The notes: generated by a model not told the origin, from the sequence alone. A stretch of 64,000 nt of DNA from Lysobacteraceae bacterium (GCA_012523465.1 JAAYIK010000011.1:1-64000), one strand, 5' to 3'. Positions 28,685 to 38,152 are shown, numbered from the stretch's first letter. Made by a program: numbers and translations.

Positions 28685-31134
28685 CCGCCGAGCAGCTGCA
28701 CGCCCGGCTGCACGCGATCTGGCGCAACCGCCCGGGACTGGGGGCACTCAGCGCCGTCAACCACACGACGGTCGGCCTGCGCTTCATCGTCACCGGACTG
28801 GTGTTTTTCGTCGTCGGCGGACTCCTGGCGATGGCCATCCGCACCCAGCTGGCCTACCCCGGCAACGACTTCGTCGGCCCCTCCGTCTACAACCAGCTCT
28901 TCACCCTGCACGGCACCACCATGATGTTTCTGTTCGCGGTGCCAACGCTGGAAGGGGTGGCGATGTATCTTGTTCCCAAGCTGCTCGGTACCCGCGACAT
29001 GGTGTTTCCGCGCCTGTCCGCCTATGGCTACTGGTGCTACCTGCTGGGCGGCCTGATCCTGTACTCGAGCCTGCTGTTCAACGCCGTGCCGGACGGCGGC
29101 TGGTTCATGTACCCGCCGCTCACTGGCCCGGTATTCACGCCCGGCAAGGGGCCTGACTTCTGGCTGCTGGGCATCACGCTGGCGGAAGTCTCCGCCGTCT
29201 CCGCCGCCGTGGAGCTGGTGGTCTCCATCCTCAAGACCCGGGCGCCGGGCATGGCGCTGCACCGCATGCCCATCTTCGCCTGGGCCATGCTGGTGGTGGC
29301 CTTCATGATCCTGTTCGGCTTCCCGCCGCTGATCCTGGCCAGCCTGTTACTGGAGCTAGAGCGCGCCTTCGGCTGGGCCTTCTTCGATGCCGCCCGCGGC
29401 GGCGACCCGCTACTCTGGCAGCACCTGTTCTGGCTGTTCGGCCACCCCGAGGTGTACATCATCTTCCTGCCCGCGGCTGGCCTGCTGTCGACCATGATTC
29501 CGGTGCTCGCAGGCCGACCGCTGGCAAGCTACACGGCGATCGTGGTGGCGCTGGTAGCGGTGGGCTTTCTTAGCTTCGGGCTGTGGGTGCACCACATGTA
29601 CACGGTGGGCATCCCGCAGCTCGCACTGGCCTTCTTCTCCGCCGCCAGCATGGCGGTGGCCATCCCGACGGGACTGCAGGTGTTCACTTGGATCGCCACG
29701 CTGTGGCCGGCCCGGCCACGGCTCACGGTGCCGGCGCTGTACGTGTTCGGCTTCTTCTTCGTGTTCACGCTGGGCGGCCTCACCGGGGTGATGGTGGCGC
29801 TGGCACCGTTCGACTGGCAGGTCCACGACACCCACTTCGTGGTCGCCCACCTGCACTACGTACTGATCGGCGGCATGGTCTTCCCGCTGTTCGGCGCGCT
29901 GCACTACTGGCTGCCGCACGCCAGCGGCCGACTGCCCTCGGACTGGCTGGGCAAGGCCGCCTTCTGGCTGATGTTCGTCGGCTTCAACCTGACCTTTCTG
30001 GTCATGCACCTGACCGGCATGCTGGGCATGCCGCGGCGGGTCTACACCTACCAGGCCGGTTTGGGCTGGGAATGGCCCAATCTCATCTCGTCGTTGGGCA
30101 GCTTTCTGCTCGCCATCGGCACAGCCGCGTTCTTCACCGACATCCTGCTACACTTCCGCTACGGTCGCCGGGCGCCGCCAAACCCCTGGCAGGCGGACAG
30201 CCTGGAATGGGCCATGCCGACGCCGCCACCGGTCTACAATTTCGCCGCAATACCGGAGGTGCGCTCACGCAATCCGCTGTGGGATCAGCCGCAGCTGGCG
30301 GAAGCCATACGGCAAGGCCGAGGCTACCTGGCCCACCCGCGGGCGACACGTCGGGAGATCCTCGGTACCTCGCTGGTGGACGCGGAACCGGAGCAGGTCA
30401 TCGTGGTGCCGGGCAACAGCTGGCTACCCTTGCTCTACGCCCTGGTCACGGCCGCCGTGTTCGTCGGCCTGCTGGCGCAGCGTTACTGGCTGTCGGCTGC
30501 CGCTGCCATGGGCGTGCTGGCGCTGGGGCTGCACTGGGCCTGGAGCAGCCAGCGGCTGCCAGCGGCGATGCAAGCAGCACCGGGCCTGGAGCTGCCGCTG
30601 CACCCAAGGCATCCACAGCGCCCCGGCTGGTGGGGGCTGCTGGCGACGCTGGCAGCCGATGTCACCATCGCCGTCTCCCTCCTGTTCGGCTACTTCTTCT
30701 ACTGGACGGTGGCGCCGCAGTGGCCGCCGCCGCGACCTTGGCTCGGCGACCTCCCGCTCGGTCTGAGCGGGCTTGCGCTACTGGCGGCAAGCGCGGTTCT
30801 GATCCGGCTCGGGGAAACCCGCGGCGGCACTCGCAGCACGCTGCTGGCGGCCTTGCTTGCCCTGCTGGCCTCGACCGCCATCCTGGGGATCGTGCTGGCC
30901 GGGGACGAACTGGCGCCGACCCGCCATGCCTATGACGCCATCGTCACCGCCTGCGCCGCCTGGCAGGGCCTGCATCTGACGGTCTGCCTGAGCGTCGGCC
31001 TGATCCTGCTACTGCGCCCGACCGGCCCGGAGCGGCGCAGCGAGTGGCAGATCGCCGCCCTGCTCTGGCATTACACCACCTTGCAGGGCGTGCTCATGGG
31101 GGGTGCGCTCCTGCTGTTTCCGCGGCTGCTGTGA
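28681..31134 (+). CDS. ctaD: Cytochrome c oxidase subunit I-III fusion (CoxN-like)
   Basis: An 817-residue fusion. Residues 1 to ~540 are subunit I with 12 helices: haem a ligands His77 and His392, haem a3 ligand His390, CuB ligands His255, His304 and His305, and crosslinked Tyr259. Residues from ~580 are subunit III-like (WWGLLATLAADVTIAV near 643, IAALLWHYTTLQGVL near 792). Proton-path residues: the D-channel Asp106 and Glu257 are present, but the two Asn of the NN pair after Asp (R. sphaeroides Asn139/140) are Ser-Ala, and the K-channel Lys (position 333, in IPTGLQVFTW) is Gln. Part of coxB-ctaD-small membrane gene operon; resembles Bradyrhizobium coxMNOP. Confidence 0.9.
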   Translation: MTAEQLHARLHAIWRNRPGLGALSAVNHTTVGLRFIVTGLVFFVVGGLLAMAIRTQLAYPGNDFVGPSVYNQLFTLHGTTMMFLFAVPTLEGVAMYLVPKLLGTRDMVFPRLSAYGYWCYLLGGLILYSSLLFNAVPDGGWFMYPPLTGPVFTPGKGPDFWLLGITLAEVSAVSAAVELVVSILKTRAPGMALHRMPIFAWAMLVVAFMILFGFPPLILASLLLELERAFGWAFFDAARGGDPLLWQHLFWLFGHPEVYIIFLPAAGLLSTMIPVLAGRPLASYTAIVVALVAVGFLSFGLWVHHMYTVGIPQLALAFFSAASMAVAIPTGLQVFTWIATLWPARPRLTVPALYVFGFFFVFTLGGLTGVMVALAPFDWQVHDTHFVVAHLHYVLIGGMVFPLFGALHYWLPHASGRLPSDWLGKAAFWLMFVGFNLTFLVMHLTGMLGMPRRVYTYQAGLGWEWPNLISSLGSFLLAIGTAAFFTDILLHFRYGRRAPPNPWQADSLEWAMPTPPPVYNFAAIPEVRSRNPLWDQPQLAEAIRQGRGYLAHPRATRREILGTSLVDAEPEQVIVVPGNSWLPLLYALVTAAVFVGLLAQRYWLSAAAAMGVLALGLHWAWSSQRLPAAMQAAPGLELPLHPRHPQRPGWWGLLATLAADVTIAVSLLFGYFFYWTVAPQWPPPRPWLGDLPLGLSGLALLAASAVLIRLGETRGGTRSTLLAALLALLASTAILGIVLAGDELAPTRHAYDAIVTACAAWQGLHLTVCLSVGLILLLRPTGPERRSEWQIAALLWHYTTLQGVLMGGALLLFPRLL

Positions 31135-31144
31135 GGGAGCGATC

Positions 31145-31498
31145 ATGGCAGCGACGACACCGAATCCATCCCCTACGCTCATCGTCGCCGCCCCCCTGCT
31201 ATGGGCCGTCCATTTCGTGCTCTGCTACGGCCTGCTGTCGATCGGCTGCGCCGCCGGCTGGCAAGCAGCCAGCTTCCTCGGGCTGGATACGATTCGCGCG
31301 CTCCTGCTGGCGCTGACGACGCTGGCGGCGGCCATTCTGCTGGTGCTACTGGCGCACGCCTGGCGTGCCCACCGTGGTCGCAGCGGCGGCTCGCAACAGC
31401 GGTTCATGGCCGTCGTCAGCGCAGGGCTGGCCGTGCTGTCCCTTACCGCCGTGGTTTGGCTCGGGCTGGCCGTGATCGCGATACCGCCCTGTCAGTAA
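31145..31498 (+). CDS. Small membrane protein of the oxidase operon
   Basis: 117 residues with three hydrophobic helices (about 13-33, 43-70 and 88-112) and a short tail IPPCQ. It follows the subunit I-III gene by ten bases with GAGGGAGCG before the ATG, so it is in the same operon. I do not recognise the family. Position suggests a small accessory or assembly subunit, comparable to the extra genes of coxMNOP-type clusters. Confidence 0.7.
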   Translation: MAATTPNPSPTLIVAAPLLWAVHFVLCYGLLSIGCAAGWQAASFLGLDTIRALLLALTTLAAAILLVLLAHAWRAHRGRSGGSQQRFMAVVSAGLAVLSLTAVVWLGLAVIAIPPCQ

Positions 31499-31511
31499 CC
31501 GTCCCGCCGGC

Positions 31512-31865
31512 TCAGCCGCCAAGGCCTTCCAGCCGGTACATCTCGATCATGCGGCGGATTTTGCCCTGCGCGACCGGCGTCACGTTCTCGAAACGGAAGC
31601 CGGTATGGTGAAACAGGGCATTTTCCTCTTTCTTGTCCCACACGCTGGCGGCTTCGATGACCAGCTCGCGACTGGGATCCAGCTCCTCCGGCAGCTCCAC
31701 CCGCAGCAGCATGCGCCGCTCCGGCTCGATCTGCTCGCGGCTCTGCAGCATGGCACCAAGCGGCGTGATATCGACCAGGTAGCCGATGAACTGATTGGTG
31801 TTGCGGTCGAATACCCGCAGGTACCGGTTGATTACCTCGCGCTGCTCGCGTCTTGCTACTGCCAC
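31512..31865 (-). CDS. PilZ-domain protein
   Basis: 117 residues, essentially one PilZ domain. The c-di-GMP signature is present as RREQR at residues ~5-9 (RxxxR) and DITPLGAML around 32-40, with Thr in place of the usual Ser of (D/N)xSxxG. The GTG start at 31865 has AAGGAG nine bases upstream; the longer frame reaches into the neighbouring protease gene. Probably a cytosolic c-di-GMP effector. Which process it controls is not evident; the pilus operon is 20 kb away. Confidence 0.82.
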   Translation of the reverse strand: MAVARREQREVINRYLRVFDRNTNQFIGYLVDITPLGAMLQSREQIEPERRMLLRVELPEELDPSRELVIEAASVWDKKEENALFHHTGFRFENVTPVAQGKIRRMIEMYRLEGLGG

Positions 31866-31905
31866 GGTCGCACTCCTTGTCAAGGTCACGGCTACCGCAG
31901 ACTCG

Positions 31906-32697
31906 CTAGCCGGGCGGGGAGCACCTGGGCGCCCGGCCCGCGGCCCTGGCCTGCTCATAAAGTTTCATGGCTCCCGGCATCTCTTTTTGCAAATTGCCGA
32001 TGCGGCTGCCATGCGACGGGTGGGTGGAGAGGAACTCCGGCGGCTGACCCTGGGCCGCCCGCTCCATGTTCTCCCAAAGGGCGATGGCTTCGCGCGGATC
32101 GAAACCAGCCTTGGCCATCAGCTGCAGGCCGATGACGTCCGCTTCCGCTTCCTGGGTGCGACTGAAGGGCAGGATGATGCCGACCTGCGCCCCCAGTCCC
32201 AGCAAGGCCAGCATGGTTTGCTGCTGCTGGGTACCGCTGCCGGCCAGGATCTGGAGCAGCTGCAGGCCGGTATTGGTCGCAAAGGCGGTAGAGACTCGCT
32301 CGTTGGAGTGCTGAGCCAGCACGTGCCCAATCTCGTGGCCGATGACGGCAGCGAGCTGCCCCGGCGTTTCCGCCACAGCAAGCAGACCGGTATGGACGCC
32401 GATCTTGCCGCCGGGAAGCGCAAAGGCATTGGCAGTCCCGTCATTGAACACCCGCACCTCCCAGTCGCGCTGCTCCGGCAGCGTGGCGAGCAGCGCATCG
32501 GCGACACACTGCACGTAGCTGTTGACGACCGGACTCTTGTCCACCGGCACCTGCTCCTGGATTTGCAGGAAGGCGGCCGCTCCCATTTCGTTCATCTGCG
32601 ATTCGGGAAACAACTGCAGCTGGCGGCGCCCCGTGGGTGACGTGGCACAGGCGGCTGCGACGGCGACTGCCAGGAAGATGACAAGCAGGCGGCGCAT
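31906..32697 (-). CDS. M48-family metalloprotease, lipoprotein
   Basis: 263 residues. A signal peptide ends in a lipobox (VAAAC, Cys17), so it is probably anchored to the outer membrane facing the periplasm. The zinc site is AVIGHEIGHVLAQHS (HExxH near residue 120), with the third ligand Glu in RTQEAEADVIGLQLM and the FLSTHPSHGSRI segment further on, as in LoiP/YcaL/BepA-like proteases. It lacks the TPR domain of BepA. Likely role: clearing misassembled outer-membrane proteins. It starts the unit ending near the PilZ gene. Confidence 0.9.
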   Translation of the reverse strand: MRRLLVIFLAVAVAAACATSPTGRRQLQLFPESQMNEMGAAAFLQIQEQVPVDKSPVVNSYVQCVADALLATLPEQRDWEVRVFNDGTANAFALPGGKIGVHTGLLAVAETPGQLAAVIGHEIGHVLAQHSNERVSTAFATNTGLQLLQILAGSGTQQQQTMLALLGLGAQVGIILPFSRTQEAEADVIGLQLMAKAGFDPREAIALWENMERAAQGQPPEFLSTHPSHGSRIGNLQKEMPGAMKLYEQARAAGRAPRCSPPG

Positions 32698-32811
32698 CAG
32701 TGTCTTCTCCGTCCTTATTCTCTCAACAGCTCCGCCGGGGACGTTCCCGGCTCACGCTGCAAGCATAACCGGTGCTAAACCCGCTTGACAGCTACTTCTC
32801 GCCAGCCGTGA

Positions 32812-33051
32812 TCACAGCTCTCCGTCCGCGGTCAATGGCCGGGCCTGGTAGTTGGTAGACGACAACGCGTTGATCAGGTCTTCCGGCTGCACCTCGCCAG
32901 CGACGGTGGCAATCCCGCGATCCAGGTCCACCTCGACCGCGTCCACCCCAGCCAGTCCGCGCAAAGCCTGCTCCACCTTGTCCTTGCAGGCCAGGCAGGT
33001 CATCCCCTCGATGCGCAGCCGTTGCGTGCGCTGAGGCGCAATGTCTGGCAT
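32812..33051 (-). CDS. Heavy-metal-associated (HMA) domain protein, CopZ-like
   Basis: A 79-residue single ferredoxin-like HMA domain. The metal site is GMTCLACKDKVEQAL (MxCxxC near residue 17), and VDLDRGIATVAGEV follows as in copper chaperones. ATG 33051 has GGAGAGG close upstream; an ATG at 33063 is possible. No P-type ATPase is adjacent, but the haem-copper oxidase genes are nearby, so copper delivery or sensing is plausible. Confidence 0.85.
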   Translation of the reverse strand: MPDIAPQRTQRLRIEGMTCLACKDKVEQALRGLAGVDAVEVDLDRGIATVAGEVQPEDLINALSSTNYQARPLTADGEL

Positions 33052-33236
33052 GTTCCTCTCCATCCCGCTTGCTTTGCGTTCTATAAATGGGTGCTGATGC
33101 AAGGCCTGCCAACGACGCGCGCATGCCAAGCGGGGAAAATGGCGGACAAGCCCCTCGTCCCAGGCGGAGGCGCCAGGCTATGCTAGTGCATGGTCTTGCC
33201 GTCGCTGGACTTCAAGCTCGCAGGCGAGTCTCGGAA

Positions 33237-34379
33237 ATGAACCTTGCATCCTGGCTGTCGCTGCTGGCGCTGGTCGCGGCCCTGCCGTTGGCGCTTGAGC
33301 TGCTCTGCGGCCTGCTGCGGCTGGGTCAGCTGCAGGATCAACCGGCACGGGGAGCCTACCCCGCCCTGTCGGTGATCATTCCGGCCCGCAACGAAGCAGC
33401 CACCATCGAACCCGCCCTGCGCAGCTTGCTGGCGGCCGATTACCCTGCGCTGGAGGTAATTGCGGTGAACGACCGCTCGACCGATGGCACCGGCGCGCTT
33501 CTCGACCGTCTGGCCGGCGAGGATGCGCGGCTCAAGGTCCTGCACGTCGAGGCCCTACCGCCCGGCTGGATGGGCAAGTCCCATGCCCTGCACCTGGGCA
33601 CCCGACAGGCTAGCGGCGAGTATTTGCTGTTCACCGACGCCGACGTACACTTCGCGCCGCAGTCCCTGCGGCGGGCGCTAGCCTATGCAGCGGCGCACGA
33701 ACTAGACCATCTGGTGGTGCTGCCGGAGCTGCAGGCGAAAGCGGCGCTGCTGCGGATGCTGCTGATACAGTTCCTCGCCGGCTTCCTGCTGATCTTCCGC
33801 CCCTGGCGGGTGCGCCGCTCCCGGCGACGCTACGTCGGCGTCGGCGCCTTCAACCTGGTGCGGCGCAGCGCCTATCAGGCCATCGGCGGCCACCAGGCGG
33901 TGGCCATGACGCCTCTGGACGACACCCTGCTCGGCAAGCGGCTCAAGCAGGCCGGTGCCAAGACGGACGCCCTGCTCGGCAACGGCTGCGTGATGGTGGA
34001 CTGGTACCCGTCGACCCGCGCCATGATCGACGGCCTGGCCAAGAACGGCTTCGCCGCCTTCGACTACCGGCTGAGCAAGCTGCTGGCCGCCACCGTCCTG
34101 ATCGGGCTGGTGGCGTGCTGGCCGCCGGTGGGACTGTTCCTGGGCACGCTGCCAGGCCAGCTGGCCAGTGCCGCCACACTGGGGCTGGGTGCGGCGACGC
34201 TGTACGTGCTGCTGCGCCAGACCGATTGGCCGCGCTGGATCCTGTTGCTGGCCCCCCTGGGCACGTTGCTCAGCCTCTACATGTGCTGGCGCTCGGCAGC
34301 GCTGGCACTCTACCACGGCGCGGTGATGTGGCGCGGCACGGCCTATCCGCTGGCAGAGCTGAAAGCCCGCCATTACTAG
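33237..34379 (+). CDS. Family 2 glycosyltransferase, membrane-bound
   Basis: 380 residues. An N-terminal membrane helix is followed by a GT-A domain: SVIIPARNEAATI, VNDRSTDGTG, LLFTDADVHF (the DxD-type metal site) and TPLDDTLLGKRLKQAG. Three C-terminal hydrophobic segments follow. The LPPGWMGKSHALHLG segment resembles transferases linked to hopanoid or carotenoid lipids, so a polyisoprenoid-type acceptor is possible but not shown. ATG 33237 fits the family start; upstream residues do not. Stands alone between divergent HMA and convergent aminotransferase genes. Confidence 0.8.
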   Translation: MNLASWLSLLALVAALPLALELLCGLLRLGQLQDQPARGAYPALSVIIPARNEAATIEPALRSLLAADYPALEVIAVNDRSTDGTGALLDRLAGEDARLKVLHVEALPPGWMGKSHALHLGTRQASGEYLLFTDADVHFAPQSLRRALAYAAAHELDHLVVLPELQAKAALLRMLLIQFLAGFLLIFRPWRVRRSRRRYVGVGAFNLVRRSAYQAIGGHQAVAMTPLDDTLLGKRLKQAGAKTDALLGNGCVMVDWYPSTRAMIDGLAKNGFAAFDYRLSKLLAATVLIGLVACWPPVGLFLGTLPGQLASAATLGLGAATLYVLLRQTDWPRWILLLAPLGTLLSLYMCWRSAALALYHGAVMWRGTAYPLAELKARHY

Positions 34380-34404
34380 GCGAGTCTCGCGCTGCCGCGG
34401 ACGG

Positions 34405-35814
34405 CTAGAACAGCGCCGCCTCCCACTCCTCAAAGGTTGCCTCCAGGCGCTGCATGATCTCGTCCACCTGCTCGCCGGTCACCGACAACGGTGGCGAGAT
34501 CCAGATCGGCAAGCCGCGCCGGAAGGCCGGCTGCCGCCGCGGCCCGTAGAGCGTGCCGTAGAGCACCAAGCCGTTCTTGAGCGCCAGCGACTGGAACAGT
34601 CGCTCGGCCTGCTGCTCGGGCTCGAAGAACTCCATGGTGCGCTTGTCGCGCACCACCTCCGCTACCAGGAACAGTCCCCAGCCGCGCACGTCAGCCACGG
34701 TGCGCCGCTGCAGCAAGCGCTCCCGGTAGCTAAACAGCCGCTCGCTTTGACGCCGGCAGTTCTCCAGCAACCCCTCGTCGCGGATGATGCTGATCACTTC
34801 CTTACCGGCCGCACAGGCCAGTCCGTGACCGCCCATGGTGAAACCATGGACGAAATGGGCGCGGCTTTGGAGAAAGGCCTCGTTGATCTCGTCGCTGACG
34901 GCCACCGCGGCAAGGGGCACGTAGCCGCTGGAGATCCCCTTGCCCAGCACCATGATGTCGGGAACGACGCCGAAGTGCTCCATGCCGAACCAGCGACCGG
35001 TGCGGCCGAAGCCGGTCACCACCTCGTCGGCTATCAGCAGCACCTCGTAACGATCACAAATCTCGCGGATGGTCTGCCAGTAGCTGACGGGGGGCACCAC
35101 CCCGTAATCCGGCCCGCAGCCATGCGGAGTGGCGATGAAGGCCGCCACCGTCTGCGGGCCTTCGTAGTGAATGGCGGTCTCCAGTGCCTGGGCGCAGTGC
35201 ACGCCCCACTCTTCCCGGCTGACGCCGGCAGGGCGGTCGAAATCGCTGTATTGGCGGATATGCGGCCACTGCGGGATCATGGGTACGAAGTGGCGCTGGG
35301 AGACGGGATTGTGGGATGCGCCCAGCGCGGCCAGCGTCATACCGTGATAGCTGTCGCGGACGCTGATGATCTTGTACTTGTCGCGGTTGCCGCGCACGAG
35401 CTGCGCCTGGCGCGCCAGCTTGAAGGCCGTCTCCACCGCTTCCGAGCCGCCCGAGACCAGATAGGAAACGTTCAGGCTGCCAGGCAGGATTTCCGCCAGC
35501 ATGCGACCGTACTCGGCCCGCTCGGGGTTGGCCAGCGTCGGATGAGGATAGGCGAAGCGTTCCAGCTGCCTGGTGATCGCCGCCTTCATGCGGGGATGGT
35601 TGTGTAGCAGGTTCATCACAAAGGGACCGCCGGAGGCATCGATATAGCGCCGCCCATCGCGATCGTAGAGGTAAATGCCGTCTGCCCGCTCCAGGACCAC
35701 ATCCATGGGATGGTAGGAAAACGCATGGCGCCAGTCCCCATGCGGCCGCAGGATATTTGCCAGCCGACCGCTTCCGATGCCGCCGTCCTGCGCCTGTTCT
35801 CTTGAGTCAGCCAT
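34405..35814 (-). CDS. Class III (omega-type) PLP aminotransferase
   Basis: 469 residues of fold type I class III. The N-terminus has GRRYIDASGGPFV and NLLHNHPRM; SGGSEAVETAFKLAR and DSYHGMTLAALGAS bind the cofactor phosphate and ring; LLIADEVVTGFGRTG has the conserved Asp; VLGKGISSGYVPLAA carries the Schiff-base Lys. Such enzymes use amines or omega-amino acids with pyruvate or a keto acid. ATG 35814 has GGAGG upstream. It is the last gene of the TetR-ABC importer operon, so it probably processes the imported amino compound. Confidence 0.88.
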   Translation of the reverse strand: MADSREQAQDGGIGSGRLANILRPHGDWRHAFSYHPMDVVLERADGIYLYDRDGRRYIDASGGPFVMNLLHNHPRMKAAITRQLERFAYPHPTLANPERAEYGRMLAEILPGSLNVSYLVSGGSEAVETAFKLARQAQLVRGNRDKYKIISVRDSYHGMTLAALGASHNPVSQRHFVPMIPQWPHIRQYSDFDRPAGVSREEWGVHCAQALETAIHYEGPQTVAAFIATPHGCGPDYGVVPPVSYWQTIREICDRYEVLLIADEVVTGFGRTGRWFGMEHFGVVPDIMVLGKGISSGYVPLAAVAVSDEINEAFLQSRAHFVHGFTMGGHGLACAAGKEVISIIRDEGLLENCRRQSERLFSYRERLLQRRTVADVRGWGLFLVAEVVRDKRTMEFFEPEQQAERLFQSLALKNGLVLYGTLYGPRRQPAFRRGLPIWISPPLSVTGEQVDEIMQRLEATFEEWEAALF

Positions 35815-35891
35815 GCCTCCGCCTCCCATCGTCGCCTGGATCTTCCTCCTAAAGGCTTAGTCAAGTCGGCGCCGGCGCGCCAGTCACGGCC

Positions 35892-37088
35892 TCAGTTGCT
35901 GCCGTCCATGGCCTGGCGGTAGGCGCCGGCGGCGCGGCGCCGATGTCGCCTGGCGGCCCATAGCCGCAGCTGGCCGACCACGCCCTGGGGAAAGAAATAC
36001 ACGCTGGCGACGAACAGCAGCCCGAACCACAGCAGCCAATGGCTGGGATGGAACAGCGCCGCCAACAGCGGCAGGCCTTCGGCCCAGCCACTCAACAGCC
36101 GCAGCAGATCCTGCAGATAATTCTCCGCGATCAGGAAGAGGCTTGCGCCGATCACGGCGCCATACAAGGTTCCCATGCCGCCAATGACCGTCATCAGCAG
36201 CACGAACACCATCAGGTCGAAGCTGACCGTGGTTTCCGGGTTCACGTAGCGGGTCGACAGGGCAAACAAGGCGCCAGCGAAGGCGGTGAAACAAGCGGCG
36301 AAGACCACGCTGGCGGTACGGTAGAGCACCGTCCGATAGCCCAGCGCCTCGACTCGGAACTCATTCTCACGGATGGCCTGGAGGATCCGCCCGAAGGGCG
36401 AGTTCATCATCCTCAGCATGAGCAAGAACAACAGCAAGGAGGAGCCGAACAGCAGGTAGTACATCAGCAGCCGCCCGGTAAGGCGCACGGTAAAGAAGGA
36501 TTGCTCCCAGGCCTCGTCAACCGGCTCGCCGCTCAGCACCTTGCCAATGAAGCCGAACAGGTTGAAGCCCTGCCAGGGGGACTCCGCCAGCCGGAAGGCC
36601 GGACCGAGCTCGGCCGGGGTACGCACCCGCACCCCATCCTCGCCGCCGGTGAAGTGGTAGAACTGGGTCAGCAGCTGCAAAAAGCTGTAGGCGACGGCTA
36701 GGGTGACGAGGGCGAAGAAAATTGCCCGCACCCGCAGCGACAGCAGTCCCAGCAGCAGGGCGAGCAGCAAGCTCAGCGCCTGCCCGACCAGCAGCCCCGC
36801 GGCCGCCGCCGGCCAGGTCGGCCCCAGCTCCCGCAGCAGGATGGCCATGGAATACGCGCCCAGGCCGAAGAACATCATGTGGGCGAACGACACCACGGCA
36901 GTGTAGCCGATCAGCATGTCATAGGACGCGACCACGATGATGAAGATGCAAATCATCGACATGGTGCGGAAGGCGACCGAGCCTTCGAACAGGAAGGGCC
37001 CGCCGGCCAGGCCGATGAGTATCGCCAGCAGGATCGCCGCCAGCAGGCGGCTGCGCGGCAAGTCGTCAGAAAGTAGCGCTCGCAACAT
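35892..37088 (-). CDS. livM: ABC importer permease, LivM type
   Basis: 398 residues with about ten hydrophobic segments, of the branched-chain amino acid (HAAT) permease family. Conserved segments include YDMLIGYTAVVSFAHMMFFGLGAY and the EAA-like loop NSPFGRILQAIRENEFRVEALGY. It lies 10 bases after livH on the same strand. The Trp/Pro-rich periplasmic insert near residues 140-190 is longer than in E. coli LivM, as in amide/urea-type members. Substrate not known. Confidence 0.9.
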   Translation of the reverse strand: MLRALLSDDLPRSRLLAAILLAILIGLAGGPFLFEGSVAFRTMSMICIFIIVVASYDMLIGYTAVVSFAHMMFFGLGAYSMAILLRELGPTWPAAAAGLLVGQALSLLLALLLGLLSLRVRAIFFALVTLAVAYSFLQLLTQFYHFTGGEDGVRVRTPAELGPAFRLAESPWQGFNLFGFIGKVLSGEPVDEAWEQSFFTVRLTGRLLMYYLLFGSSLLLFLLMLRMMNSPFGRILQAIRENEFRVEALGYRTVLYRTASVVFAACFTAFAGALFALSTRYVNPETTVSFDLMVFVLLMTVIGGMGTLYGAVIGASLFLIAENYLQDLLRLLSGWAEGLPLLAALFHPSHWLLWFGLLFVASVYFFPQGVVGQLRLWAARRHRRRAAGAYRQAMDGSN

Positions 37089-37098
37089 GGTGCTGCTC

Positions 37099-38142
37099 CT
37101 AGACCCGGATCACCGGAATCAGGCCTTGCGGCCGCCACATCAGCACCGCCACCAGCAGGCCGACGGCAGCAACGCCGGCCAGCGGCGGGATCAGGTAGCC
37201 GACGTACAGGTTAAGCAGGCCGACGCAGATGGATGCGAAGAAGCAGCCGGTCACCGAGCCCAGCCCGCCGATGATGATGACCACGATCACCAGCACCATC
37301 AGTTGTGCCCCGATCTGGGCGGTGATCAGCTCCTGGTACATGCCCCACAACACGCCGCCGAAGGCAGCCAGCGCCGACCCGACCACGAACACCGCCATGA
37401 ACAGCAAGCGGATCCGGTAACCGAGCACCTCCACCATCTCCGTACTCTCGACCCCGGCGCGAATCAGGATGCCGACCTTGGTGTGATGGATGACCCGCAG
37501 CATGACCCAGTAGATCGCTAGGCCCAGCACCACCGCCAGCAGCCGAAAACGCTCGATGGTCATGTCGCCGATGACGATGGCGCCGGCCAGGCCTTGGGGA
37601 CGTATCACCGGGAGCGGGCTGGCGCCCCAGATCACCTGGATCAGCTGCTCGATGATGATGGCGCCGCCGACGGTGACCAGGATCTGCTTGGGGTGGCTGT
37701 CATAGACCGGGCGGATGATGAGGCGCTCGAACACCAGCCCAAGGGCGCCGGCCACCAGCAGCGCCGCGAGCAGGGCGGGCACGATGGCGCCGAGGTTGGC
37801 GACGAGGCTAGCCGCGGCCGCCTTGCCGCCGAAGAAGGCCAGCACTGCTGCGCCCAGGTAGGCGCCCACGGCGATGAAGGCGCCGTGACCGAGGTTAAGC
37901 ACGCTCATCAGGCCGAAGGTCAGGGTCATGCCGGAGGCCATGATGAAGATCAAAAGTCCCATGGCGGCGCCGCTGATGGTCAGCATCAGCCAGATGTCGG
38001 GCCGGATGAACAGCAGCGGCACGAGGGTGATCAGTAGCAGCAGGAAATAATGCGGCTGCCGCTGCTGCAAGCGCTGCAGTCCCTGCAGCAGGCGCGCTGC
38101 CAGATTGCGCTTGGGTTGGATATCTTGATTCGGTGCCGTCAT
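37099..38142 (-). CDS. livH: ABC importer permease, LivH type
   Basis: 347 residues. A ~35-residue hydrophilic N-terminus precedes about eight membrane segments. The family segments GMTLTFGLMSVLNLGHGAFIAVGAYLGA and KVGILIRAGVESTEMVEVLGY (cytoplasmic coupling loop) are intact. It ends 10 bases before livM and starts 10 bases after livF. The permease itself looks functional, but its ATPase and binding-protein partners are damaged. Confidence 0.9.
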   Translation of the reverse strand: MTAPNQDIQPKRNLAARLLQGLQRLQQRQPHYFLLLLITLVPLLFIRPDIWLMLTISGAAMGLLIFIMASGMTLTFGLMSVLNLGHGAFIAVGAYLGAAVLAFFGGKAAAASLVANLGAIVPALLAALLVAGALGLVFERLIIRPVYDSHPKQILVTVGGAIIIEQLIQVIWGASPLPVIRPQGLAGAIVIGDMTIERFRLLAVVLGLAIYWVMLRVIHHTKVGILIRAGVESTEMVEVLGYRIRLLFMAVFVVGSALAAFGGVLWGMYQELITAQIGAQLMVLVIVVIIIGGLGSVTGCFFASICVGLLNLYVGYLIPPLAGVAAVGLLVAVLMWRPQGLIPVIRV

Positions 38143-38152
38143 GGTCGCCGCC

